Source of the DNA: CAWJMD01 sp963845675
GTDB lineage: Bacteria; Actinomycetota; Actinomycetes; Actinomycetales; CAWJMD01
Direction: 5' to 3'
Length of the DNA: 64,000 nt
Assembly: GCA_963845675.1 (NCBI GenBank)
Contig: CAWJSX010000001.1
Coordinates: 1,364,001-1,428,000, forward strand
Shown in pieces: positions 45,303 to 55,508 of the stretch. The notes beneath the pieces are model-generated. The model saw only the letters and a list, made by a program, of their open reading frames with translations, was not told where the DNA came from and searched no databases. Every line of letters begins with the position of its first letter. Position 1 is the first letter of the stretch. A program made the translations under genes and the position numbers.

Positions 45303-46436
45303 CTCCGCGGGGTCCCTGCCCGGCGTTCCCGCCCTGCGCGCTCGGGATCGGCCGCCGCCACCGAGAGGGCCGAGGGTCAGGCCCAGCGCCACGAGGGCAA
45401 CCGCGAGCCAGCCGGGCAGCCAGATCCGCAGCGGCAGGAAGGCCCCGGAGACGGCCCCGAACGACAGGACGGCCGTCCAGAGGTACATCACGCCGACCGC
45501 CCGCGGGTGGGAGTGGCCGAGGTCGAGCAGCCGGTGGTGCAGGTGCTGCCGGTCGGCCGCGAAGGGCGACTGCCCGAGCCGGACCCGCCGCGCGACGGCC
45601 AGCAACAGGTCCGCGACGGGGACCACGAACACGGCGAGCGGCAGCAGCACGGGGAAGAACGCCGGCACGAGCCTCGCGTTGGAGACCACCGCCGGGTCGA
45701 CCTGCCCGGTGACCGCGATCGCCGAGGCCGCGAGCAGCAGGCCCAGCTGCATCGCCCCCGAGTCGCCCATGAAGATCCGCGCAGGGTGGATGTTGTGCGG
45801 CAGGAAGCCCAGGCAGCAACCGACCATCGCGGCGGCCACGACGGCTGCGAGGCTGGAGAAGTCCCCCGGGCTCGCCTCCCGCGTGAGCATGTACGTGTAG
45901 ACGAAGAACGCCCCACCGGCGATCGCCATCACACCCGCCGCGAGACCGTCCAGCCCGTCGATGAAGTTGACCGCGTTGATCGTCACCACGACCGCGATCA
46001 CGGTCAGGAACAGGAACAGCCCGCCCGAGCCGACGGTGACGCCACCGAGCGGCAGCGTCACGAGCTGGACCCCCTGCCAGGCCAGCAGCCCGGCGGCGAG
46101 CACCTGGCCCGCGAGCTTGGTGATCGAGTCCAGGTTCCAGATGTCGTCCAGCACGCCGATCAACGCGACCAGCCCGGCGGCGGCGAGGATGCCCCACGGG
46201 CCCTGGGCCGAGCCGAAGATCGGGTCGAAGAAGGGGATCGCGTCGGCCACGACGAAGCTCGCGGCGAGCCCGGCGAACATCGCCAGGCCCCCGAGCCGCG
46301 GTGTCGGGACCGAGTGCACGTCGCGCTCGCGCAGGGGCGTCATCGCGCCGGTGCGCTCGGCGACGCGACGCGCGACGGGCGTCGCGAGGTACGTGACGGC
46401 CGCGGCCACGAGCATGACCAGCAGGTAACCGCTCAT
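45294..46436 (-). CDS. wecA: Undecaprenyl-phosphate N-acetylglucosaminyl 1-phosphate transferase, WecA/TagO type
   Basis: A 380-residue membrane enzyme of the MraY/WecA family that loads a sugar-1-phosphate onto undecaprenyl phosphate, starting a wall polymer such as arabinogalactan or teichoic acid. The Mg2+ motif is IGVLDDIWNLDS; the family core is NAVNFIDGLDGLAAG, then FMGDSGAMQLG and HLHHRLLDLGHS, the HLHH form being that of WecA/TagO rather than MraY. About 10-11 helices. ATG 46436 overlaps the stop of the preceding gene. In actinobacteria this gene is regularly found between the Sua5-family gene and the atp operon. Confidence 0.9.
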   Translation of the reverse strand: MSGYLLVMLVAAAVTYLATPVARRVAERTGAMTPLRERDVHSVPTPRLGGLAMFAGLAASFVVADAIPFFDPIFGSAQGPWGILAAAGLVALIGVLDDIWNLDSITKLAGQVLAAGLLAWQGVQLVTLPLGGVTVGSGGLFLFLTVIAVVVTINAVNFIDGLDGLAAGVMAIAGGAFFVYTYMLTREASPGDFSSLAAVVAAAMVGCCLGFLPHNIHPARIFMGDSGAMQLGLLLAASAIAVTGQVDPAVVSNARLVPAFFPVLLPLAVFVVPVADLLLAVARRVRLGQSPFAADRQHLHHRLLDLGHSHPRAVGVMYLWTAVLSFGAVSGAFLPLRIWLPGWLAVALVALGLTLGPLGGGGRSRARRAGTPGRDPAERL

Positions 46437-47150
46437 CCGCCGCCGTCGGCCTCCTGGCCCGACGTCCCGGCGGTCGCGGACGCCGGCGTGACACCGTCCT
46501 CCAGGTCGGGCACGACCTCCCGCAGCTCGGCGAGGCTGACCGACCCGACCCTGCACCATCCTCAGCACCTCGCCGGTCGCGTCGACGATGGTCGACGGCG
46601 CAGCCGGTCCTGTCTCGGACGGGTCACCGCCCACGGGCCCGGCCTCGAGGTACACCTCGACGCCGCTGAGCTGGCTCTGGGCGCGTGCCGCCGTGGTCGC
46701 CGCGGGCCGGCCGGTCAGGTTCGCGCTCGAGACCGCGAGCGGACCGGTCGCGCCCAGCAGCTCGAGCGCGACCGGGTGGTCCGGGACACGCACGGCCACG
46801 GTGCCGCCGGTGTCGCCGAGGTCCCACGTGAGCGACGACTGGGCCCAGCAGATCACCGTCAGGCCACCGGGCCAGAAACGTTCCGCGAGCGCGCCCACCT
46901 CGTCGGTGACGTCACTGGCCAGCGCCGGCAGCACGTCGGGGCGGGCGATCAGCACCGGCGGCGGCATCTGCCGTCCGCGGCCCTTGGCCTTCAGCAGCCG
47001 TGCGACGGCCTCGGGCTGGAAGGCGTCGGCGGCGAGCCCGTAGACGGTGTCGGTGGGGAGCACGACCAGCTCGCCGCGACCGATGGCGGCCGTGGCCAGC
47101 CTGAGTCCCTCGGCGCGCTGCGTCTCGTCACGGCAGTCGAACAGCTTCAC
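46433..47150 (-). CDS. tsaC: L-threonylcarbamoyladenylate synthase (Sua5/YrdC/TsaC family, one frameshift)
   Basis: It makes threonylcarbamoyl-AMP from threonine, bicarbonate and ATP for the t6A37 modification of ANN-decoding tRNAs. The YrdC fold is shown by LVVLPTDTVYGLAADAF, LLKAKGRGRQMPPPVLI (KxR motif), FWPGGLTVI and SSANLTGRPA, then APSTIVDATG. As read it runs into wecA without a stop. Shifting one base near 46545 gives VSLAELREVVPDLEDG and a TGA overlapping the wecA ATG. The apparent fusion is therefore an artefact. GTG 47150 overlaps the prmC stop (GTGA). Confidence 0.88.
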
Positions 47151-48093
47151 GGCGCCAGTCTGTCACCGGCTGATCGGGGGCAGGTCGCCACCACCCCGCG
47201 AGGCCCGCCGGTCGCCGGCGGCCGGACGGCGGTCACCCACCGCGGCCGACCGGTCAGGTCGCGGTGGCCCTGCGACCTGCTGCCACCCGGTGGCGCCAAG
47301 CACCCGCAGCAGCGTCGTCCTGCTGCGACTCCGCGTGCTCCATCACGACGACTCCCCCGGGACGCAGCAGCCCGGCCGCACGCGCGAGCACCGCCCGCGG
47401 GACGGCGAGGCCGTCGGCCGACCGCCCGTAGAGCGCGACCTCGGGGTCGTGGTCGGCCACCTCGGGGTCCACCGGCACCATCCCGTCGGGAATGTAGGGC
47501 GGGTTGCAGACCACGACGTCGACGGTGCCGTCGAGGACTCCGCCGGCGGGGCCGCGCCACGTGGTCGCGTCGGCCAGGTGCAGCGCGGCGCCGGTTCCGG
47601 CCAGGTTGCGAGCGGCCCAGGCGTGCGCCTGCGGTCGACCTCGACGGCGTGGACGACGGCCCCGGGCACCTCCGTGGCGACGGCCGCGGCGATCGCGCCC
47701 GAGCCGGTACAGAGGTCGACGACCAGCGGGGACCGCCCGCGGCCAGCGACCTGCCGGGCCGCCTCGACCGCCGCGCCGGCGACGTCCTCGGTCTCCGGAC
47801 GGGGGACGAACACCCCCGGACCCACGGCGAGGCGTCAGGCCGCGGAAGGGTGCCCGGCCCGTCAGGTGCTGCAGCGGCACGCGACGCGCGCGCTCGTCCA
47901 CGAGGGACTCGCAGCCCGTCCGGGGCCTGCGCACCCCGCAGGGCAGCCGCCTGCACCTCGCCGCGTCCCAGCCCCAGAAGGTGGCCGGCCAGCAGCTCGG
48001 CGTCGACCCGGGACGATCGGATGCCGGCCGCGGCGAGCCGTTCCGTGGCCTCCCGCAGCGCCTCGGCGAGCCCTGGGCGGTCACCGTCCCCGG

Positions 48094-48097
<4 letters not shown>
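47147..48097 (-). CDS. prmC: Release-factor glutamine N5-methyltransferase PrmC (three or more frameshifts)
   Basis: PrmC methylates the Gln of the GGQ motif of release factors. The N-terminal helical domain (ALREATERLAAAGIRSSRVDAELLAGHLLG), FVPRPETEDVAGAAVE, the SAM loop VVDLCTGSGAIAAAVA, the catalytic VVCNPPYIPDGMVP and the closing HRDLTGRPRWVTAV are all present, but spread over three frames with breaks near 47330, 47630, 47830 and 47920. With the GTG at 48097 overlapping the prfA stop and the stop at 47147 overlapping the next GTG, the corrected length of about 315 residues is normal. It directly follows its substrate gene prfA. Confidence 0.85.
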
Positions 48098-49170
<1,073 letters not shown>

Positions 49171-49224
49171 GACGGCTCCCTCGGACGGACGACGCGGCGC
49201 ACCGGACGGGCGCACCGAACGCGA

Positions 49225-49263
49225 CAGCGCCGGTCCCTCCCCGAAGGGGACGGACCGGCGCTG
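49225..49263 (-). terminator. Strong hairpin after rpmE
   Basis: CAGCGCCGGTCC (49225-49236) pairs perfectly with GGACCGGCGCTG (49252-49263), and the inner CCCC/GGGG extends the stem to nearly 17 bp with a GAA loop. It begins 9 nt past the rpmE stop and lies 55 nt before prfA, so it probably terminates or attenuates rpmE transcription. Confidence 0.75.
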
Positions 49264-49271
49264 CGGTGTGG

Positions 49272-49517
49272 CTACTTGGCGTCGGAGTCGGCCGCGGCCG
49301 TCTCGTCGCTCTTCTTCTTGCCGTAGCGCGCCTGGAAGCGGGCGACGCGTCCACCGGTGTCGAGGATCTTCTGCTTGCCGGTGTAGAAGGGGTGGCAGGC
49401 ACTGCAGACGTCGGCGTTGATGCGGCCGGAGGTCTCGGTGCTGCGGGTCGTGAACGTCGCGCCGCAGGTGCAGGTGACGGACGTCTCGACGTACTGGGGG
49501 TGGATGTCAGGCTTCAC
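49272..49517 (-). CDS. rpmE: 50S ribosomal protein L31, zinc-ribbon (C+) form
   Basis: L31 (81 residues) bridges the ribosomal subunits. It starts VKPDIHPQYVETSVTC and keeps the four zinc cysteines, CTCG and CSACHPFYTGKQKILDTGGRVARF, so it is the zinc-requiring form, which is normally replaced by a C- paralogue under zinc limitation. The tail KKKSDETAAADSDAK is extended and acidic. GTG 49517 has AAGGAG upstream. Intact. Confidence 0.95.
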   Translation of the reverse strand: MKPDIHPQYVETSVTCTCGATFTTRSTETSGRINADVCSACHPFYTGKQKILDTGGRVARFQARYGKKKSDETAAADSDAK

Positions 49518-49648
49518 GTCGGGCTCCTTGGTGATGGCCGCCGGGTCGTGCCCTCCCGTGTGGAGGCACGTGAACCGGAGCCGGTGTACGAGTGTGCCAG
49601 AGCGGTGCCGATCGACGAAAACGGCGTCGACCGCCCGCTGCAACGGGC

Positions 49649-49672
49649 CGGGCGGGAGGGGTATTCCGCCCG
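49649..49672 (-). terminator. Hairpin after rho
   Basis: CGGGCGG (49649-49655) and CCGCCCG (49666-49672) form a 7-bp stem, extendable imperfectly, about 34 nt past the rho stop and within the 188-bp gap before rpmE. A terminator for rho is likely but the stem is short. Confidence 0.45.
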
Positions 49673-49705
49673 CCGGGCACGTCGCGCAACGCTGGGTCGT
49701 GCAGG

Positions 49706-51697
49706 TCAGTCGTCGGCGCCGGGCGCGGACGACGTCTTCTGCACCTGCATGAGGAACTCCGCGTTGCTCTTGGTGTCCTTCAGCTTGTTGAGCAGCAGCT
49801 CGAGGGACTGCTGCGAGTCGAGCGCGGTGAGCACACGACGCAGCTTCCACATCACCGAGAGCTCCTCGCGGCCGAGCAGGATCTCCTCGCGACGGGTCCC
49901 GGACGGGTTGACGTCCACCGCCGGGAAGACGCGCTTGTCCGCGAGCGAGCGGGAGAGCCGGAGCTCCATGTTCCCGGTGCCCTTGAACTCCTCGAAGATG
50001 ACCTCGTCGGCCTTGGAGCCCGTCTCGACCAGCGCCGTGGCGAGGATGGTGAGCGAGCCACCGTTCTCGACGTTGCGCGCCGCCCCGAAGAAGCGCTTCG
50101 GCGGGTAGAGCGCCGACGAGTCGACACCACCGGAGAGGATGCGGCCCGACGCGGGCGCCGCGATGTTGTAGGCACGGCCGAGGCGCGTGATCGAGTCGAG
50201 CAGCACGACGACGTCGTGACCCATCTCCACCAGGCGCTTCGCCCGCTCGATCGCCAGCTCGGCCACCGTGGTGTGGTCGTCGGCCGGACGGTCGAACGTC
50301 GATGCGATGACCTCGCCCTTGATGGTGCGCTGCATGTCCGTGACCTCCTCGGGGCGCTCGTCGACGAGCACGACCATGAGGTGGGCCTCGGGGTTGTTCG
50401 TGGTGATCGCGTTGGCGATCGCCTGCAGCACGAGGGTCTTGCCGGCCTTCGGCGGGGACACGATCAAGCCACGCTGGCCCTTGCCGATCGGGGCGACCAG
50501 GTCGATGATCCGCGTCGTGTAGATGTTCGGCTCGGTCTCCAGCCGCAGCCGCTCCTGCGGGTACAGCGGAGTCAGCTTGCCGAACTCGACGCGCTTGCGC
50601 GCCTCCTCGGGGGTCTGGCCGTTGACCGAGTCGAGACGGACGAGCGCGTTGTACTTCGCGCGCTGCCCCTGCTGGTCGTCGCGCGGCTGCCGGATGGCGC
50701 CGACGACGGCGTCGCCCTTGCGCATCCCGTTCTTCTTGACCTGCGCGAGCGACACGTAGACGTCGTTCGGGCCGGGCAGGTAGCCGGACGTCCGGATGAA
50801 CGCGTAGCTGTCGAGGATGTCGAGGATGCCTGCGACGGGGATGAGCACGTCGTCCTCGCGCAGCTCCGGCTCGTCGGACATGCCGCCCATCGGGTCGTTG
50901 CCACGCCCTCCGCGACGCTTGCGGTCGCGGTAGCGGTTGCGGCGACGGCGGCCGCCCTGGCCCTCCTCGTCGTCGTCGGGCCCGTTGTCACGGTTCTGGT
51001 TGTCGCGGTTCTGGCGGCCCTGGTTCTGGCCACCGTCGCGGTTCTGGTTCTGGTTCTGACGGTCCTGGCGGTTGCGGTTGCCGCGGTTGCCCTCGCCGTC
51101 GCGGTTCTGCCCCGAATCGCGCTCCTGGCCCTGGCTGGAGTCGCGGTTCTGCCCCGAATCGCGGTTCTGACCCTGGCTGGAGTCGCGGTTCTGGCCCTGG
51201 TTCGAGTCGCGGTTCTGCCCCGAATCGCGGTCCTGACCCTGGCTGGAGTCGCGGTTCTGCCCCGAATCGCGGTCCTGACCCTGGTCCTGACGATCGCGTC
51301 CGGACTGGCGGTCGCGGCGCCGCGGCTCGCGGTCCGCAGCCGCGTCGTCGCCGTCGGAGCGCTCGCGCTGTCCGGCGTCGCCGCTGCCCCGCTCGTCCTG
51401 GCGTCCGCGGCGCGCGACCTTCGGCTCGGAGCTCTGCTCAGGGCTCTGCTCAGAGGTCTGCTCAGAGGTCTGTTCGGACGGCGTGCGCTGCGCCGGCGGG
51501 GTCCGCCCGGCGGAGCCGCTGCCGTTCTGGTGCGCGCGGATGGCCTCGAGCAGGTCGCTCTTGCGCATCTTCGACGTGCCCTTGACCCCGAGCTGGCTGG
51601 CCAGGGCCTGCAGCTGGGGAAGGCGCAGGCCGGAGAGGGCGCCGGAGGAACCGGGTGCGGTTCCTCCCGCTGCGTGCGCGGTGGTGGTGTCTGTCAC
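49706..51697 (-). CDS. rho: Transcription termination factor Rho with a long N/Q/D/R-rich insert
   Basis: Rho is a hexameric RNA-dependent ATPase that ends transcription. Residues 20-57 are the N-terminal helical domain (LPQLQALASQLGVKGTSKMRKSDLLEAI). About 60-270 is a disordered insert with repeats of the type QNRDSSQGQ and a basic patch RRRRNRYRDRKRR. The RNA-binding cold-shock-like domain (about 285-350) includes GILDILDSYAFIRTSGYLPG. Walker A is SPPKAGKT (about 414-421) and Walker B VVVLLDSITRLGRAYN, with the secondary RNA site (Q/R-loop) GGSLTILATALVETGSK. GTG 51697 has GGAAGGA upstream. Intact. Confidence 0.95.
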   Translation of the reverse strand: MTDTTTAHAAGGTAPGSSGALSGLRLPQLQALASQLGVKGTSKMRKSDLLEAIRAHQNGSGSAGRTPPAQRTPSEQTSEQTSEQSPEQSSEPKVARRGRQDERGSGDAGQRERSDGDDAAADREPRRRDRQSGRDRQDQGQDRDSGQNRDSSQGQDRDSGQNRDSNQGQNRDSSQGQNRDSGQNRDSSQGQERDSGQNRDGEGNRGNRNRQDRQNQNQNRDGGQNQGRQNRDNQNRDNGPDDDEEGQGGRRRRNRYRDRKRRGGRGNDPMGGMSDEPELREDDVLIPVAGILDILDSYAFIRTSGYLPGPNDVYVSLAQVKKNGMRKGDAVVGAIRQPRDDQQGQRAKYNALVRLDSVNGQTPEEARKRVEFGKLTPLYPQERLRLETEPNIYTTRIIDLVAPIGKGQRGLIVSPPKAGKTLVLQAIANAITTNNPEAHLMVVLVDERPEEVTDMQRTIKGEVIASTFDRPADDHTTVAELAIERAKRLVEMGHDVVVLLDSITRLGRAYNIAAPASGRILSGGVDSSALYPPKRFFGAARNVENGGSLTILATALVETGSKADEVIFEEFKGTGNMELRLSRSLADKRVFPAVDVNPSGTRREEILLGREELSVMWKLRRVLTALDSQQSLELLLNKLKDTKSNAEFLMQVQKTSSAPGADD
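51105..51292. repeat. Tandem DNA repeats encoding the Rho insert
   Basis: On the plus strand, CGCGGTTCTGCCCCGAATCG and the companion TGACCCTGGCTGGAGTCG alternate several times within about 190 bp, with near-identical copies of about 36-48 bp. They encode the GQNRDSSQGQ-type repeats of Rho. The near identity at DNA level suggests recent slippage or unequal crossing over, and copy number may differ between strains. Confidence 0.75.
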
Positions 51698-51961
51698 GAA
51701 GGTCCTTCCCCCTCGTCAGCGGCTGGTAGGTCACAGCCGGGTGTCCGGCGCCGAGGCCGGTGCAGTGGGTGTCGCATCGGATCTCGCTGCCGCGACGTCT
51801 GCACGCCGAACGGGAGATCTTGTGGCGACTGCTGCCCTCATCCAGGCAGAACTTCCGGCATGGGCCGGGTGCTGGTGCGGGAGCGTCATCACCATAACAC
51901 CGACGCGGGCGCGCTGCTTCCCGTTCGCACCAGGGCGCGCCGTGCCGCGCGCGGCTCGAGC
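51698..51961. other. Leader region of rho
   Basis: This 264-bp gap lies between the thrB stop and the rho start, both on the minus strand. It probably carries the rho promoter and an untranslated leader. A weak minus-strand -10 (TATGGT near 51890) can be proposed, without a convincing -35. Rho leaders are often autoregulated, but no specific structure could be confirmed by eye. Confidence 0.35.
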
Positions 51962-52918
51962 TCAGCCGGTCGTCGAGAGCACGGCCCCGCCGGTATCGAT
52001 ACCGGGCGAGGCGACCGTCCAGGTGTCGTCGGCGATCTCCTTCACCCGCGCCAGGACGTCGGCGGAGCGCGCCCCCAGCACCAGCACGGTCGGTCCGGCA
52101 CCGGAGACCACGGCTGCCAGGCCCTCGGCTCGCAGCTCGTTGAGCAGGGTGGCCGACGCCGGCATCGCGGTGGCCCGGTAGGGCTGGTGCAGGCGGTCCT
52201 CGGTGGCCGCCAGCAGCAGCTCGGGCCGGCGCGACAGCGCCTCCACCAGCAGCGCCGCGCGTCCGGCGGTGAACGCCGCGTCCGCGTGCGGGACCATCGC
52301 GGGCAGCATGGCCCGCGCCCGGGCGGTGGAGAGCTCGAAGGCCGGGAGGCACACGACGGCCTCCACGTCGGGGTGGGGTTCGATCCGCACCGCCCGCGCT
52401 CCGCCCGGCCCGGACCAGCCGACCGTCATCGCGCCGAGCAGGGAGGCGGACGCGTTGTCGGGGTGCCCCTCCAGGTCGCTCGCCACCTCGAGCGCGGTGA
52501 TGTCGCCCAGCAGGTCCGGCCTCTCCAGGAGCCCTCGGGCCGCGACGACCCCCGCGACGACAGCGGCGGCGGACGAGCCGACCCCCCGCCCGTGCGGGAC
52601 GCCGTTGCGGCAGACCACCTTCAGACCCGGCTGCGGCGCGCCCACGCGGTCGAGCGCGGAGCGCACCGACCGGACGACGAGGTTGCTCTCGCCGCCCGAG
52701 ATGGTGGCAGCGCCCTCTCCGGTGATCTCGACGTCGGCGTGCTCGCCGGAGTCGACCGCCTCGACCAGCACCTCGTCGTAGAAGCCCAGTGCCAGTCCGG
52801 CGCAGTCGAAGCCTGGGCCGAGATTGGCTGCCGAGCCGGGAACCCGGACGCGTACCGGCGTGTGCATCAGCACCGTCGGCGCGTCACCCGCGCGGGCGAT
52901 CAAGGACTCGCGAGACAC
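51962..52918 (-). CDS. thrB: Homoserine kinase
   Basis: A GHMP kinase (318 residues) that phosphorylates homoserine for threonine synthesis. It holds VRVPGSAANLGPGFDCAGLAL (substrate/ADP region), the ATP loop NGVPHGRGVGSSAAAVVAGV and the C-terminal VSGAGPTVLVL. GTG 52918 directly abuts the thrC stop; a later in-frame ATG (MHTPVRVRV) is an alternative start. It is the last of hom-thrC-thrB. Intact. Confidence 0.93.
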   Translation of the reverse strand: MSRESLIARAGDAPTVLMHTPVRVRVPGSAANLGPGFDCAGLALGFYDEVLVEAVDSGEHADVEITGEGAATISGGESNLVVRSVRSALDRVGAPQPGLKVVCRNGVPHGRGVGSSAAAVVAGVVAARGLLERPDLLGDITALEVASDLEGHPDNASASLLGAMTVGWSGPGGARAVRIEPHPDVEAVVCLPAFELSTARARAMLPAMVPHADAAFTAGRAALLVEALSRRPELLLAATEDRLHQPYRATAMPASATLLNELRAEGLAAVVSGAGPTVLVLGARSADVLARVKEIADDTWTVASPGIDTGGAVLSTTG

Positions 52919-53998
52919 CTACAGCCCCAACGCGTCTGCGATGCTGACGACGTCGACCGACACGCGCTCCGGTGTCACCTCGTCGCCGTCCGGGCCGCGC
53001 ATGGCCCACTGCGGGTCCTTGAGCCCGTGGCCTGTCACGGTGATCACCACCCGCTGGCCCGGGGCCAGCTCACCGGCCGCGTGACGCATCAGCAGGCCGG
53101 CGACCCCGGCCGCCGAGGCCGGCTCGACGAAGATCGCGTCCCGGCTCGACAGGAGACGGTGGGCGGCGAGGATCTGGTCGTCCGTCACGGCCTCGATGAC
53201 ACCGCCCGACTCGTCACGCGCCGCCTCGGCCTGGTGCCACGACGCCGGGTTCCCGATCCGGATCGCCGTCGCGATGGTCTCGGGTGCGTCGATCGGATGA
53301 CCGGCGACGATCGGGGCGGCACCGGCCGCCTGGAAGCCCCACATCGCCGGACGGCGCGTCGCCGGCCCCGGCTGCGCCGACGTGGTCGTGTACTCGCTGT
53401 AGCCCTTCCAGTACGCGGTGACGTTGCCGGCGTTCCCGACCGGCAGGCAGTGGACGTCCGGGGCGTCGCCGAGCGCGTCGACGACCTCGAACGCCCCGGT
53501 CTTCTGCCCCTCGATGCGGTACGGGTTGACCGAGTTCACCAGCTCGACCGGGTAGGCCTCCGCCAGCTTGCGCGCGACCGTGAGGCAGTCGTCGAAGTTG
53601 CCGTCCACCTGCAGCAGGCGGGCCCCGTGCGCGATGGCCTGGCTGAGCTTGCCGAGCGCGATCTTGCCGTCCGGCACCAGCACCGCGCAGGTCATGCCCG
53701 CGGCGGTCGCGTAGGCGGCGGCCGACGCGCTGGTGTTGCCCGTCGACGCGCACACGACGGCCTTGGCGCCCAGCTCGGTGGCTCGCGTGATCGCCGTCGT
53801 CATCCCGCGGTCCTTGAACGACGCGGTCGGGTTCATCCCCTCGACCTTGACGAAGACCTCGCACGAGGTGAGGTCCGACAGGTGCGCGGCGCGCACGAGG
53901 GGCGTGCCGCCCTCGCCGAGCGTGACGGGACGCGTGTCCTCGCCGAACGGCAGCCGGTCGCGGTACTCGGCGATCACGCCGCGCCACTGCTGCGCCAT
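52919..53998 (-). CDS. thrC: Threonine synthase
   Basis: A PLP enzyme (359 residues) that converts O-phosphohomoserine to threonine. The PLP lysine is in NPTASFKDRGMTTAITRA, the phosphate loop is PVGNAGNVTAYWKGYSEY, and ASTGNTSASAAAYA binds the substrate. The order and length are those of the short bacterial type without the plant-type SAM domain. The ATG at 53998 shares a base with the hom stop (TGATG). Intact. Confidence 0.95.
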   Translation of the reverse strand: MAQQWRGVIAEYRDRLPFGEDTRPVTLGEGGTPLVRAAHLSDLTSCEVFVKVEGMNPTASFKDRGMTTAITRATELGAKAVVCASTGNTSASAAAYATAAGMTCAVLVPDGKIALGKLSQAIAHGARLLQVDGNFDDCLTVARKLAEAYPVELVNSVNPYRIEGQKTGAFEVVDALGDAPDVHCLPVGNAGNVTAYWKGYSEYTTTSAQPGPATRRPAMWGFQAAGAAPIVAGHPIDAPETIATAIRIGNPASWHQAEAARDESGGVIEAVTDDQILAAHRLLSSRDAIFVEPASAAGVAGLLMRHAAGELAPGQRVVITVTGHGLKDPQWAMRGPDGDEVTPERVSVDVVSIADALGL

Positions 53999-55365
53999 CA
54001 GGACCCCTCGACCCGCAGCACCGAGGCGACGGCGTCGACGATGTCGAGACCGGCGAGCTGCCTGACCGTCGCGGCGAGCGCAGCGTCCGGCGCGGTGTGC
54101 GTGACGACGACGAGCGCCGCTCCCGAGGGTCGCCGGCCCTGGTCGTCGTCCGGGGCATCGGGGTCGATGGGCAGGAGCCGCTGACTGACCGTCTCGAGCG
54201 AGACCCCGTTGTCGGCGAACACCTGCGCCACCTGGGCGAGGACGCCCGGACGGTCGGCGACGTCGAGGCGCACGTGGTAGCGGGTGAGGACCTCACCCAT
54301 CTCGAGGACGGGCAGGTCCGCGTACGTGGACTCGCCGGGACCACGTCCTCCCCCGACCCGGTGACGGGACACCGCGACGAGGTCGCCGAGGACCGCGCTG
54401 GCGGTCGGCTGCCCACCCGCCCCCGCGCCGTAGAACATCAGGGACCCTGCGGCCTCCGCCTCGACGAAGACCGCGTTGTACGCGCCCCGCACGGCTGCCA
54501 AGGGGTGCTCCCTCGGCAACATCGCGGGGTGGACACGGACCGAGACACCCTGTCCTGCAGCGGTGTCGGTCAGCTCGCAGATGGCCAGCAGCTTGACGAC
54601 GCAGCCCGAGGCGGCCGCCGCGGCCACGTCGGTGGCGGTGACCGCCGTGATGCCCTCGCGGTGCACGTCCGCCGCCGAGACGCGCGTGTGGAACGCCAGC
54701 GAGGCCAGGATCGCCGCCTTCGCCGCGGCGTCGAAGCCCTCGACGTCGGCGGTCGGGTCCGCCTCCGCGTAGCCGAGTGCCTGGGCCTGCTGCACCGACT
54801 CCTCGAAACCCGCCCCGGTGGAGTCCATCTGGTCGAGAACGTAGTTCGTCGTGCCGTTGACGATGCCGAGCACGCGCGTGATGCGGTCTCCGGCCATCGA
54901 CTCGCGCACCGGCCGCACCAGCGGGATGGCTCCGGCCACGGCCGCCTCGAAGTACAGGTCGACACCGTGCTTGGCGGCAGCCTCGTAGAGCGTCGGACCG
55001 TCCTCGGCCAGCAACGCCTTGTTCGCGGTCACCACCGACGCGCCGTGCTCCATCGCGCGGAGGATCAGCGAGCGGGCCGGCTCGATCCCGCCGATCACCT
55101 CCACGACGACGTCGGCGCGCTCGACGAGGGCCTCCGCGTCCGTCGTCAGCAGACCGGGGTCGACGTCGAGGTCGCGTCGCCGCGTCGGTCGCCGCACGGC
55201 GATGCCGACGAGCTCGAGGGGAGCACCCACGCGCGCTGCCAGATCGGCCGCGTTGGACGTCAGCAGGCGGGCGACCTCCGTCCCGACCACGCCGCAGCCC
55301 AGGAGAGCCACCCGCACGGGGCGCGCCTGCACCGGGGTACTCGACCCGCTCTGGTCAGCGACCAC
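53998..55365 (-). CDS. hom: Homoserine dehydrogenase with ACT domain
   Basis: It reduces aspartate semialdehyde to homoserine. The Rossmann part is VRVALLGCGVVGTEVARLL; the catalytic core includes VVTANKALLAEDG, FEAAVAGAIPLVRPVRESMAG and RVLGIVNGTTNYVLDQM, with GYAEADPTADVEGFDAAAK. The last 90 or so residues (YHVRLDVADRPGVLAQVAQVFADNGVSLETVSQ) are an ACT domain, giving threonine feedback. GTG at 55365 was chosen over one nine codons upstream because GGAGGA precedes it. In many actinobacteria lysA lies just upstream; here a carbohydrate cluster does. Confidence 0.94.
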   Translation of the reverse strand: MVADQSGSSTPVQARPVRVALLGCGVVGTEVARLLTSNAADLAARVGAPLELVGIAVRRPTRRRDLDVDPGLLTTDAEALVERADVVVEVIGGIEPARSLILRAMEHGASVVTANKALLAEDGPTLYEAAAKHGVDLYFEAAVAGAIPLVRPVRESMAGDRITRVLGIVNGTTNYVLDQMDSTGAGFEESVQQAQALGYAEADPTADVEGFDAAAKAAILASLAFHTRVSAADVHREGITAVTATDVAAAAASGCVVKLLAICELTDTAAGQGVSVRVHPAMLPREHPLAAVRGAYNAVFVEAEAAGSLMFYGAGAGGQPTASAVLGDLVAVSRHRVGGGRGPGESTYADLPVLEMGEVLTRYHVRLDVADRPGVLAQVAQVFADNGVSLETVSQRLLPIDPDAPDDDQGRRPSGAALVVVTHTAPDAALAATVRQLAGLDIVDAVASVLRVEGS

Positions 55366-55508
55366 GCCGTCCTCCGTCGTCGGGCGGTCCACCGTCCAGG
55401 CCGCCGAGGGATTGCCCGAACCCCTGCCCGGGCCCGCCGATCTTCTCGCGTGTCCACCCTACGACCGCGCGACGTCCCGCCATCCGGACACGCGGGCCCG
55501 ACCGGTGG

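Noticed and set aside
45294..47150. A single 618-residue protein fusing a Sua5/TsaC domain to WecA
   Set aside because: The join is a proline/arginine-rich stretch created by one indel near 46545. The alternative frame gives a normal TsaC end whose TGA overlaps the wecA ATG.
51105..51292. Regular spaced repeats resembling a CRISPR array
   Set aside because: They lie in frame within rho, encode a repeated peptide, and the intervening sequence repeats too, so there are no unique spacers and no cas genes.
49592..54184. A 1530-residue plus-strand reading frame across rho, thrB and thrC
   Set aside because: It is the antisense of intact conserved genes, with a biased Arg/His/Asp composition typical of high-GC shadows and no recognisable domain.
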